From Punica granatum (Eukaryota > Streptophyta > Magnoliopsida > Myrtales > Lythraceae): DNA of 64,000 nucleotides. The notes below the pieces were generated by a model. It was given only the letters and a program-made list of their open reading frames with translations, was not told the origin of the DNA and searched no databases. A program made the translations under genes and the position numbers. Of the stretch, positions 13,989 to 25,032 are shown piece after piece. The stretch spans positions 62,001 to 126,000 of the forward strand of contig NW_022204114.1 of assembly GCF_007655135.1 (NCBI RefSeq), given 5' to 3'. Each line of letters begins with the position of its first letter. The stretch's first letter is position 1.

Positions 13989-16900
13989 GCCACCTCGCTC
14001 GTGCCGCTTGCAACCTTGCCCAGTCTGCTAACCCGTGCGAGCTTACTTTCCTGCACCGCAAGTTCATTGAGCCACCACGCTCGTGCCCCTTGCAACCTTG
14101 CCGAGTCTGCTAATCCGTGCGATTTTACTTTCTTGCCTCGCAAGTTCGCCGAGCCACCTCGCTCGTGCCTCTTGCAAGCTTGCCAGGTCTGCTAACCCGA
14201 GCGAGCTTCATTTCTTGCACCGCAAGTTCGCCGAGCCACCTCGCTCGTGCCCCTTGCAACCTTGCCGGGTCTGCTAACCCATGCGAGCTTACTTTCCTAC
14301 ACTGCAAGTTCGCCGAGCCACCTCGCTCGTGCCGCTTGCAACCTTGCCCGGTCTGCTAACCCGTGCGAGCTTACTTTCCTGCACCGCAAGTTCATTGAGC
14401 CACCACGCTCGTGCCCCTTGCAACCTTGCCGAATCTGCTAATCCGTGCGATTTTACTTTCCTGCACCGCAAGTTCGCCGAGCCACCTCGCTCGTGCCTCT
14501 TGCAACCTTGCCAGGACTGCTAACCTGAGCGAGTTTCATTTCTTGCTCCGCAAGTTCGCCGAGCCACCTCGCTCGTGCCTCTTGCAACCTTGCGGTGTCG
14601 GCTTTCCCGTTCGAGTTTACTTTCTTGCATCGCAAGTTCGTCGTGCCACCTCGCTCGTGCCCCTTGCAACCTTGCCGGGTCCGCTAACCCGTGCGAATTT
14701 ACTTTCCTACACCGCAAGTTCGCCGAGCCACCAAGCTCATGCCTCTTGCAACCTTGCCGGGTTTGCTAACCCGTGAGAGACTGCTTTCCTGCACCGCAAG
14801 TTCGCCGAGCCACCTCACTCGTGCCTCTTGCAACCTTGTCGGGTCTGCTAACCCGTGCGAGCTTACTTTCCTGCACCGCAAGTTCGCCTAGCCACCTCGC
14901 TCGTGCCTCTTGCCGGGTCCGCTAACCCGTGCGAGCTAACTTTCCTACACCGCAAGTTCGCCGAGCCACCACGCTCATGCCTTTTGCAACCTTGTCGGGT
15001 TTGCGAACCTCTGTTAGCTTAGTTTTCTGCACCGCAAATTCGCCGAGCCACCTGGCTCGTGCCTCTTGCAACCTTGCCGGGTCAGCTATCCCGTGAGAGA
15101 TTACTTTCCTGCACCACAAGTTCATTGAGCCACCACGCTCGTGCCTCTTGCAACCTTGTCGGGTCTGCTAACCCGTGCGAGCTTTCTTTCTTGCACCGCA
15201 AGTTCTTCGAACTACCTCGTTCGTGCATTTTGCAAACTTGCCGGGTCTGCTAACCCGTGCGAGTTTACTTTCCTCCACCGCAAGTTCTCCGAACTACCTC
15301 GCTCGTGCCTCCTGCAACCTTGCTAGGTCTGCTAACCCGTGCGAGTTTACTATCTTGAACCGGAAGTTCGCCGAGCCACCTCGCTCGTGCCCCTTGCAAC
15401 CTTGCCGGGTCTGCTAACCCATGCGAGCTTACTTTACTGCACCGCAAGTTCATTGAGCCACCACGCTCGTGCCCCTTGCAACCTTGCCGAGTCTGCTAAT
15501 CCGTGCGATTTTACTTTCTTGCCTCGCAAGTTCGACGAGCCACCTCGCTCGTGCCTCTTGCAACCTTGCCAGGTCTGCTAACTCGAGCGAGTTTTATTTC
15601 TTGCACCGCAAGTTCGCCGAGCGACCTCGCTCGTACCTCTTGCAACCTTGCCGGGTCCGCTAACCCATGCGAGTTTACTTTCCTACACCGCAAGTTCGCC
15701 GAGCCACCAAGCTCATGCCTCTTGAAACTTTGCCGGGTTTGCTAACCCGTGAGAGACTACTTTCCTGCACCGCAAGTTCGCCGAGCCACCTCGCTCGTGC
15801 CTCTTCCTACCTTGCCGGGTCTACTAACCCGTACGAGCTTACTTTCTTGCACCGCAAGTTCATAGATCCACCTCGCTCGTGCCAGTTGCAACCTTGCCGG
15901 GTCCGCTAACCCGTGCGAGCTTACTTTCCTGCACCGCAAGTTCGCCGAGCCACGTCTCTCATGCCTCTTGCAACCATGCCGGGTCTGCTAACCCGTGCGA
16001 GCTTACTTTCCTGCACCGCAAGTTCATTGAGCCACCACGCTCGTGCCCCTTGCAACCTTGCCGAGTCTGCAAATCCGTGCTATTTTACTTTCCTGCCTCG
16101 CAAGTTCGCCGGGCCACCTCGCCTGTGCTTTTTGCAACCTTGTCGGGCCAGCCAACTCGGGAGAGCTTACCTTCCTGCACCGCATGTTCGCCGAGCCACC
16201 TCGCTCGTGCCTCTTGCAACCTTGCCAGGTCTGCTAACCCGAGCCAGTTCCATTGCTTGCACCGCAAGTTCGCCGAGCCACCTCGCTCTTGCCTCTTCCT
16301 ACCTTGCCGGGTCTACTAACTCGTACGAGCTTACTTTCCTGCACCGCAAGTTCGCCTAACCACCTCGCTCGTGCCTCTTGCAACCTTGCGGGGTCGGCTA
16401 ACCCGTCCGAGTTTACTTTCTTGCATCGCAAGTTCGCCGAGCCACCTCGCTCGTGCCACTTGCCACCTTGCCGGGTCCGCTAACCCGTGCGAGCTAAGTT
16501 TCCCACACCGCAAGTTCGCCGAGCCACCACGCTCATGCCTTTTGCAACCTTGTCGGGTTTGCGAACCCGTGTTAGCTTAGTTTTCTGCACCGCAAATTCG
16601 CCGAGCCACCTAGCTCGTGCCTCTTGCAACCTTGCCGGGTCAGCTATCCCGTGAGAGATTACTTTCCTGCACCACAAGTTCATTGAGCCACCATGCTCAT
16701 GCCTCTTGCAACCTTGTCGGGTCTGCTAACCCGTACGAGCTTACTTTCTTGCACCGCAAGTTCTTCGAACTACCTCGTTCGTGCCTTTTGCAAACTTGCC
16801 GGGTCTGCTAACCCGTGCGAGTTTACTTTCCTGCACCGCAAGTTCACCGAACCACCTCGCTCGTGCCTCCTGCAACCTTGCTAGGTCTGCTAACACGTGC

Positions 16901-19900
16901 GAGTTTACTTTCTTGAACCGCAAGTTCGCCGAGCCACCTCGCTCGTGCCCCTTGCAACCTTGCCGGGTCTGCTAACCCATGCGAGCTTACTTTCCTGCAC
17001 CGCAAGTTCGTCGAGCCACCTCGCTCGTGCCGCTTGCAACCTTGCCCGGTCTGCTAACCCGTGCGAGCTTACTTTCCTGCACCGCAAGTTCATTGAGCCA
17101 CCACGCTCGTGCCCCTTGCAACTTTGCCGAGTCTGCTAATCCGTGCGATTTTACTTTCTAGCCTCGCAAGTTCGCCGAGCCACCTCGCTCGTGCCTCTTG
17201 CAACCTTGCGGGGTCGGCTAACCCGTTCGAGTTTACTTTCTTGCATCGCAAGTTCGTCGAGCCACCTCGCTCGTGCCTCTTGCAACCTTGCCGGGTCCGC
17301 TAACCCGTGCGAGTTTACTTTCCTATAACGCGAGTTCGCCGAGCCACCAAACTCATGCCTCTTGCAACCTTGCCGGGTTCGCTAACCCGTGAGAGATTAC
17401 TTTCCTGCACCGCGAGTTTGCCGAGCCACCTCGCTCGTGCCTCTTCCTACCTTGCCGGGTCTACTAACCCATACGAGCTTACTTTCTTGCACCGCAAGTT
17501 CATAGATCCACCTCGCTCGTGCCAGTTGCAACCTTGCCGGGTCCGCTAACCCGTGCGAGCTTACTTTCCTACACCGCAAGTTCGCCGAGCCACCACACTC
17601 ATGCCTCTTGCAACCTTGCCGGATTTGCTAACCCGTGAGAGATTACTTTCCTGCACCGCAAGTTCGCCGAGCCACCTCGCCCGTGCCTCTTCCTACCTTG
17701 CCGGGTCTGCTAACCCGTGCGAGCTTACTTTCTTACACCGCAAGTTCGCCGAGCCACCACGCTCATGCCTTTTGCAACCTTGCCGGGTATGCGAACCCGT
17801 GTTAGCTTACTTTTCTGCACCGCAAGTTCGCCGAGCTACCTGGCTCGTGACTCTAGCAACCTTGCTGGGTCAGCTATCCCGTGAGAGATTTGCGGGGTCT
17901 GCTAATCCGCGCGAGTTTACTTTCTTGCACCGCTTGTTCTTCGAACTACCTCGTTCGTGCCTCTTGCAAACTTGCTGGGTCTGCTAACCCGTGCGAGTTT
18001 ACTTTCCTGCACAGCAAGTTCTCCGAACCACCTCGCTCGTGCCCCCTGCAACATTGCTGGGTCTGCTAACCCGTGCGAGTTTACTTTCTTGAACCGCAAG
18101 TTCGCCGAGCCATCTCGCTGATGCCCCTTGTAACCTTGCTGGGTCTGCTAACCCGTGCGAGCTTACTTTCCTACACCGCAAGTTCGCCGAGCCACCACGC
18201 TCATGCCTCTTGCAACCTTGCCGGGTTTGCTAACCCGTGAGAGATTACTTTCCTGCACCGCAAGTTCGCCGAGCCACCTCGCCCGTGCCTCTTCCTACTT
18301 TGCCGGGTCTGCTAACCCGTGCGAGCTTACTTTCCTACACCGCAAGTTCGCCGAGCCACCACGCTGATGCCTCTTGCAACCTTGCCGGGTTTGCTAACCC
18401 GTGAGAGATTACTTTCCTGCACCGCAAGTTCGCCGAGCCACCTCGCCCGTGCCTCTTCCTACCTTGCCGGGTCTGCTAACCCGTGCGAGCTTACTTTCCT
18501 GCACCGCAAGTTCGCCGAGCCACCTCGCTCATGCCTTTTGCAACCTTGCCGGGCTTTCAAACCCGTGTTAGCTTACTTTTCTGCACCGCATGTTCGCCGA
18601 GCTACCTGGCTCGTGCCTCTAGCAACCTTGCAGGGTCAGCTATCCCGTGAGAGATTACATTCCTGCACCACAAGTTCGCCGAGCCACCTCGCTCGTGCCT
18701 CTTGCAACCTTGGCTGGTCTCCTAACCCGTGCAAGCTTACTTTCCTGCGCCGCAAGTTCTTCGAGCCACCTCCCTCGTGCCTCTTGTAATTTTGCCGGGT
18801 CTGCTCATCCGTGCGAGTTTACTTTCTTGAACCGCAAGTTCGCCGAGCCACCTCGCTCGTGCCCCTTGCAACCTTGCCGGGTCTGCCAACCCGTGCGGGC
18901 TAACTTTCCTGCACCGCAAGTCCATTGAGCTACCACGCTCGTGCCTCTTGCAACCTCGCCGAGTCTGCTAATCCGTGCGATTTTACTTTCCTGCCTCGCA
19001 AGTTCTCCGACCGACCTCGCCCTTGCTTCTTGCAACCTTTCCAAGTCTGCTAACCCGAGCGAGTTTCATTTCTTGCACCGCAAGTTCGCCGAGCCACCTC
19101 GCTCGTTCCTCCTGCAACCTTGCGGGGTCGGCTAACCCGTTCGAGTTTACTTTCTTGCATCGCAAGTTCGCCGAGCTACCAAGCTCATGCCTCTTGCAAC
19201 CTTGCCGGGTTTGCTAACCCGTGAGAGATTACTTTCCTGCACCGCAAGTTCGCCGAGCCACCTCGCTTGTGCCTCTTCCTACCTTGCCGGGTCTACTAAC
19301 CCGTACGAGCTTACTTTCCTGCACCGCAAGTTCATAGAGCCACCTCGCTCGTGCCTGTTGCAACCTTGCCGGGTCCGCTAACCCGTGCGAGCTTACTTTC
19401 CTACACTGCAAGTTCGCCGAGCCCCCGTTTTGGCCCACCGGCTTCCCACACGGGGATTCCCGACCGAAGCTCGGGACACTGTTCATCACCCGGCAACCAG
19501 AGGCAAATAGGCGGGCACGATCCACTGAGAAGGGCGGAAGAGATCAGTCAGAAGAACAGACGAACGAGGAATCCAGAAAATGACGGAGCTGGCACAATGG
19601 CACTATTCATCAATGAGCCACCGAAGCACCGGAAGGTGCCCAATATGGGGCTTCAAAAATCCCCCTCAGTGCCAAAGTGATCAACGAGACGTCCGGGCGC
19701 ATTTCTGGGGCATCCTGCTTAAGCCGGGACACCCCGATCCCCCACGGACGCCTTTTCTGACAGAGCTCCCGGGGTTCGCTCCACTGACAAGCAAACGGCC
19801 CCTCAAAACGGGCCTACAGGCACCCAGGGACCACCAGGGCCGGGGAACAAGCTTCAGACAACCTTCTGGAACTCGGCTCGATCTCCCGAAGTACGTTTCA

Positions 19901-20710
19901 GTGGTCGCGAACGCCTCCCGGCGAGCCTTCGGGTATTTCCACGGAAAGCAGAGACCACAATGATCTCTGAGTACCTCACAATAATCCCCCAGCACCTCAA
20001 GGCATTCAGGGCACACTGAGAGAATCCCGGTCAAAGTCCCTAGGTCCTCCCGGGCCAACGGTCCCCGACCGAGGACGACGGGCCAACGATCCCCCACGGG
20101 GCAAAAGGATCGCCAAAACGAATGCAGGCATGCACAAAGAACAATTGGGGATCGAGGGACGCTAAACTCCACTCCGAACGTCCGAACAGGGCAAAACCGA
20201 CTCCCGAGGCGCCGAGTCGCCCGAACGTCCGTCCACACGACGCATGGCGATATTAGGCTCATTCAAATCCTCGTCATTCAAGCATTCCAAATCCATAAAT
20301 TAATTGGACATCGGAGATCGGACGCGCGCTCAATCAAGTCTCAAGTATTTTCCGGCTTTTCTCTCAACCGAATGGGACTCACAGTTCAGCCAAGCCAAGC
20401 CATCAAGCCGCGGCTCAACCCCAAGCCACGGCTCAACCCTCAGCTCCGATTGGACAGCCCCAAGCCGCGGCTTCCTCCTCCATGGCCGGCGGCTCCACCT
20501 CCCAAGACACTCCCTCCACCACACAATTCAAATTTCCCTCACTTCTTTCACTTCTTCTTACACATCCATCACACCCATCACTCTCCTTTGCCTTTCCCCA
20601 CACTCAACATGACATCTACCCCTCCCTAATCCCCTTCGGATTTTCGGCAGCCCCCTAAGCATGCCCTAACCCCACTTAACTTTGCTCAATTGCATCATTA
20701 AGCTTCCCTT

Positions 20711-20716
20711 TATAAG
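20711..20716 (+). promoter_or_regulatory. Candidate TATA box in E1 5' LTR
   Basis: TTTATAAG lies in a pyrimidine-rich stretch, 1.29 kb into the LTR, and is preserved in the 3' LTR at 36,983-36,988. A TATA-type core promoter in this part of a long LTR would set the U3/R border about 30 bp downstream. No transcript data support it here. Confidence 0.4.
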
Positions 20717-23363
20717 CCCTTTCACCATTAAGCCTAATCACTTCTCCATTCTCCTTCTCTCTCAAGCCAATCTCTCTCCAAAAACCTCTCAAGCTCCAGC
20801 CCTCTCCCTCACTTTCGTTCAGCCCGTGCCAAGGCCGAAACCGGCTAAAATCGCCGGAAAATCACTCGGTATTCCGGTAACCACCCGACCCGACTTAAGC
20901 CAAAAATCATCAAACTTCCTAGCCTACATATTTCCCACCCCCTAAGTCCATTTCCAGGCTTAGATTTTCGATTTGAGGCCTCCAACACCCCGTTCCAGCC
21001 GTGAGAACTTTCGGATCCCGAGACTTCCCTAGCCGCGCACACCGAGCAAGCCACGTGCCATTTCTTCCCACGACTTCGGCGAGTCGTGCCATCACGTTCA
21101 AAGGGTTCCTCACAACCCTCACTCTCCCCCGTGAAGAGGTGGTCACGGTCCGAGGGCCGATCAACCGTGCACAGCCGCCATTCACCCGTTTCTCTCTAAC
21201 CGGGTTTTCCGCACTTTTACCGAGTTTTCTCTCACATTTTCGGGTTTGTTCAGGCCTTGGCACGCTCGGGTCTGCCCATGGTCGTGTAGATCCGCCTTTA
21301 AGGAGTCCAACGAACCCGACCTCGCACCGTGCCGTGCCCGGAGCTCGCGTGCCGACCCATTCTTCCACGGATTGCCGCGGCGGCCCACATTCGGGTCACC
21401 CACCCGTAGCCCTCTATCCGAGTCTTGTGACTCCCACGGCCACTTCCCCGACTCTTTTCCTCGTACATCGGGGCTAGGTAATGCTCCTTTACGACTTAGA
21501 CGAGTTAGAATCTTAGCTCTTTACTTGTACGAAGTGTTTATGCGTTTTAAAGGTATGGAATGCTTGAAAGTTTATGTTTTTCCTTCGGATCCATGTTTCC
21601 CATGCATTTTCATGCACGCACGTCCATCATGTCTCATTCATACATCCCTATGATGTTTGTGCCGTGAGGAGAAAGGGCTAGAATCGCGGTAGAGGAGACA
21701 CTCAAGCCACGGTTAGACCATGGGAGCCCACGGCATATGCCCAAAGGAGGGGACCCGTGGGCTCTCTTGGTCCCTCCGAGGCTTGATCGGCCTCCTCTTC
21801 CCCGAAATTTGTCGGTTCCCGGGTTATTATCATTGTTCGTTGCATGAGATTTATTAGCATGGCGGGAATGAGCTTAGATCGGGATCGGAGAACCTCCCTT
21901 GACCCGTGTGAACCATGAGGACTCACGGCCACCCTTTAAAAAAAGTGGCCGAGAGTCCCCTTAGACCACACGGGTCCAAGGTGGTTTCTCCCTTTCCGAA
22001 ATAAGCCGGTTCCCACGTTTTTTATGCTTTCCTAGTGTATGAGCCGACGCCGTCTTTGTCGTTCCCGTTTAAATATCCCGTTCGTGTGTGTTTGTGTGAT
22101 TTCATGTGTCCATGATCGTGATAGTCTTGAGATGATTAGAACATGTATCATTAACGTGTTTAATACGTCATGCATACAAGGAATGGCCCGAACCAAGGTG
22201 GTAGACCACCCGTGACCCAAGGCGGGTCAAGGGAACCTCTCGGCTTAGTCCCTCGGAAGATGGCCGAGTGTCCCTTGACCCCTCCCGGATCTAGGGTGGC
22301 CTTCTTCGTCGTTTCGTGTTCGTTCCTTGGAGTTGAGTGCACTTATGCTCGTGTTCTACCGCTAGCCATGCATCAATTTCGCGACGGATAAATTGACCTC
22401 GGGTCGTTACCCATTAAACCCATGGCACCTATAATATGAGATCACTACCATCGAATAATGTCACAAACGGGATGAACGGGACGTATTATTTTGATAATTA
22501 AATCATTTGGACTAAAAAATTGGGTGAATCAATCCTCAATTTGTAAACGCATCGATGATTTACGGAACGGTGAAAATGCCCTTTTTCATTAAAAATCTAA
22601 CAATTTCAAAATACCGAGATACGTAACACGAGTGGAATTCATGTCTAATGAATACTCGCGTACCATGACTCGAGCCCGTGCCCGATTTGAGGCGGCTCGA
22701 GTCGAGATGCGCGAGTCCTCCTTAGACTCCTTCGTGTGACGTGATCTCCAATTTGCATACAAACACCACAATTTTATTCCAAGGGCATAATTGTCATTCC
22801 GTGACTCACCGATACCCTAGGCGCTAGGGAGCCGGAAACGCCTCGATCTATGGACTGAAAGGGGCAACCCATCCGGGTACGAGTCTCATTTGTATAGCCC
22901 ATTCCGTCCATTTTCGGTGTTCGTATCTTCCTATCATAGATTCGGTGGGGAGCATTTTACTTCAATTACAAAACACGAACAACCGGATTAATCGTACATT
23001 CGACTTAATCGAACCCTAGACAATGGATAGGTGGGATAATAGATCCCAATCTAGAGTCAAAACACGAGTTTGGTTAAATCGGTGAAACCGCAGTGACACT
23101 TAACTGAATGAGCGTCTTAAAGCGAACACATGCATGTAATCGGCTTAGAACCCCATTCCAATCCGCCACTTATGCTTGCCTAGGATAGATGCATTGCTTG
23201 CTAATCAACCCCGGCTAATAACTGATTAAATCACGTACAGTCGGCCTAATACACAATTCGTTTGTATTCACTGACACTTGTCAGTTATTGTCAGTTGCTT
23301 TATGTATTGTGTCAGTTATATCAGTTTTCTTCTGTTTTATTCTTGCTTTTGGTGATTTATTGC

Positions 23364-23443
23364 GGTTCGGGCCCGAACCCATAGGTTACGTGTTGCACGG
23401 GGTCCAACGCCCCCAAATCACCGAACACGAGGTCCAACGCCTC
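23364..23443 (+). other. Palindrome and two mini-hairpins in E1 5' LTR
   Basis: A perfect 16-bp palindrome, GGTTCGGGCCCGAACC, is at 23,364-23,379. It is followed by GGGG-TCCAACG-CCCC (23,399-23,413) and GAGG-TCCAACG-CCTC (23,429-23,443). The same items are in the 3' LTR at 39,636-39,715. E2 has three counterparts with AGGG/CCCT stems, so the stems change but stay paired while the loop holds. Confidence 0.7.
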
Positions 23444-24155
23444 TTAATTCATCGAGTGCGCGCAACCCAAGTGCGGAATGGGATCTAGCCTCGAGTCACC
23501 ATCACACTCCAAATATGGCCTATGTGGAAGGCAATTTGGATTGAATGCGTGAAACGTGTTTAGATATCACCCGGGAGCTCGATCGGTCCAACGGTTACAG
23601 TGGGAACTAATCGGTTCTCCTGCAAACCGTTGGCTCGATTGGACCCGACCCCCGGCCTTTTGAGCCCGCGTTGCCTTAATTTGTTTGTCGGTCATTCAAA
23701 ATACACGGCGAGCCAGAGCGGAATATTGGCCCAATGCAAACCGATCGGGATCCATTTACTTTATTCAGTTATACTCTGTAATAATTCGAGAGCACATTGT
23801 GAGGATTTTTATTTGTACATCTATTCATTCAATTGTAAGGATCCTCGATCGGCGAGCGAGAGGCCCGAGTGTCGAATCGGTCAAGTTGGTCTATCGCCAC
23901 CTAAGGGTGAGTAAGCTTGGGTACTCGCGGTTTCGGTTCACGCAGGGATATGACCATCACGGTTCGATGAACTGTAGCTCTAAGATAGTAAACCGATTCC
24001 TCGACGCACAAGCCTACTCATCTTTCGGATTCTTGGCCCAGCTTGATCGATTCACCGAATTTACGGTGTGAAAACGGGCGAGTCGAGCGCAACTCTAAAT
24101 CACGCGGTAAATAAACAAAATGGCAAGCCTAGCAAACTAGAGTACCGAAAGGGCA

Positions 24156-24290
24156 TGCGGGATATAGGCCCGCACGTAATAGAACTCCCGAATTCGGAAT
24201 TTCTGGTTCCGTACAACCATTTCCTTAGCATTTAGGTGTACCTCGTACCCCTAGACCCGGGTAACTTGCCAGCCCTCGACCTTCGGGTCG
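24156..24290 (+). other. Two stem-loops near the end of E1 5' LTR
   Basis: TGCGGG/CCCGCA (24,156-24,174, 7-nt spacer ATATAGG) is followed by CGACC-TTCG-GGTCG (24,277-24,290), a stem closed by a TTCG tetraloop. In the 3' LTR the first stem is longer by two pairs (CGTGCGGG/CCCGCACG, 40,421-40,443) and the second has one mismatch. E2 has both at 46,683-46,824. They would lie in the R/U5 part of the RNA. Confidence 0.65.
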
Positions 24291-24423
24291 TAAAATGGCA
24301 AGTGGCGACTCCAACTCACGTGCGTCCGTCGCGCGTCCCCGGGAAGGTGGACACTCCCAAGCCGCGTTTGCTTAGGCGCGCGCATGCGTGCCCCGACGAG
24401 ATGAAATTCGAGTGCGCACAGCT

Positions 24424-24442
24424 TGGCGACTCCACTGGGGAC
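24424..24442 (+). other. E1 primer binding site
   Basis: TGGCGACTCCACTGGGGAC starts three bases after the LTR end. It begins with TGG, the complement of a tRNA 3' CCA. Position and form are those of a gypsy-type PBS. I cannot name the tRNA from memory with confidence; Ogre elements are usually said to use an arginine tRNA. Confidence 0.8.
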
Positions 24443-24607
24443 ACTTAGAGGGTTCGGGCTCGTTCCCGCTTGCCTTGCTTGCTTGTTTATTTATCGCTTT
24501 TCGTATTTTCCGCTTACCTACTTTACGCACCATTATTTCCCGCACATGCATTGCACATCATACTAGTTTCTTAGGTACCTTGTCCGATATCCCATGGGCA
24601 CCAATAT

Positions 24608-24707
24608 AGGAAGCTAGGTTAGTCAGAGGTTCCGAGTAAGGGAACGGATCGAGTCGGCTATGCCACCGAACCGGCCCCCAAAGATCCTCGCTCGATTTCA
24701 AGGAATT
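24608..24707 (+). other. Highly conserved 100-bp leader block (E1)
   Basis: This noncoding block between PBS and ORF1 matches 47,149-47,248 of E2 over exactly 100 bp with only two differences, both in the ATG/CCG of GGCTATGCC versus GGCTCCGCC. The surrounding leader is much less alike. Placement after the PBS suggests a packaging or dimerisation signal; that role is inferred. Confidence 0.7.
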
Positions 24708-25032
24708 CACACCCTTGAGTTGGGAGCCCCCATCTCTAGTTAGCGGTTCTCCCAATAGTGCCGAAAACCATGCATACATAGGGACCGTCATGCTGGACCA
24801 ATTTTACCTCCATGCCGTCAACCGACCCAAAGTCGAGTCCTTGAGTCGGCCCGTAGTTTTTTTAGGACGGGCATTTTTGTTGTTTTTGTAAGAAAGAGCG
24901 ATGTATACTGTAAAGAACACAACTATAGTTTATCTTTCCGCACTGCATACATTCTTTCGAAAAAAGACGTAGGACACTACATTGATTTGATTCTAAAAAC
25001 GTTAAGCCGGCATCTCCTCCATCTAGGTAAGG

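Larger units (their letters stand above)
1..19422. repeat. 82-bp tandem satellite, array A (left part)
   Basis: About 236 head-to-tail copies of an 82-bp monomer run from the window edge to the E1 junction. Recognisable words, in order, are TGCGAGCTTACTTTCC, TGCACCGCAAGTTC, GCCGAGCCACCTCGCTCGTGC, CTCTTGCAACCTTG, CCGGGTCTGCTAACCCG (the third joins two adjacent words of the monomer). It is GC-rich and keeps roughly ten CpG per monomer. Many monomer variants recur in a fixed order, so it has higher-order structure. Each monomer holds two dyads: GCAAG/CTTGC enclosing CGAGC/GCTCG, and CGGGT/ACCCG. Because 82 is not a multiple of three, open frames of 60-230 codons arise on both strands by chance; I see no coding. 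Tandem satellites of this kind are usually centromeric, pericentromeric or subtelomeric; the sequence does not say which. Confidence 0.97.
19423..24420 (+). repeat. E1 5' LTR, lacking its first 8 bp
   Basis: It aligns end to end with 35,669-40,687. The 3' copy begins TGTCAACACCCCG, but here satellite runs directly into CCCCG, so TGTCAACA and part of a satellite monomer are gone. A 28-bp segment present in the 3' LTR (35,774-35,801) is missing after about 19,518, between two GCAC words, consistent with a microhomology deletion. The end is GTGCGCACA, followed by the PBS. The LTR should hold the promoter (U3), R and U5; no protein coding is supported. Confidence 0.95.

Noticed and set aside
1..19422. 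Hundreds of overlapping open frames of 60-237 codons on both strands of the satellite
   Set aside because: They repeat with the 82-bp unit, exist in several frames at once, and arise because the monomer lacks stops in some phases. No domain, start context or selection signal.
1..19422. CRISPR-like array
   Set aside because: Repeat units are contiguous with no unique spacers, the unit is 82 bp, and the context is plant retrotransposons.
19681..20262. 193-codon antisense frame in the E1 5' LTR, with a 198-codon match at 35,947-36,543
   Set aside because: The second copy is only the other LTR, so its presence twice is not independent evidence. No recognised domain; E2 has no counterpart that I can see.
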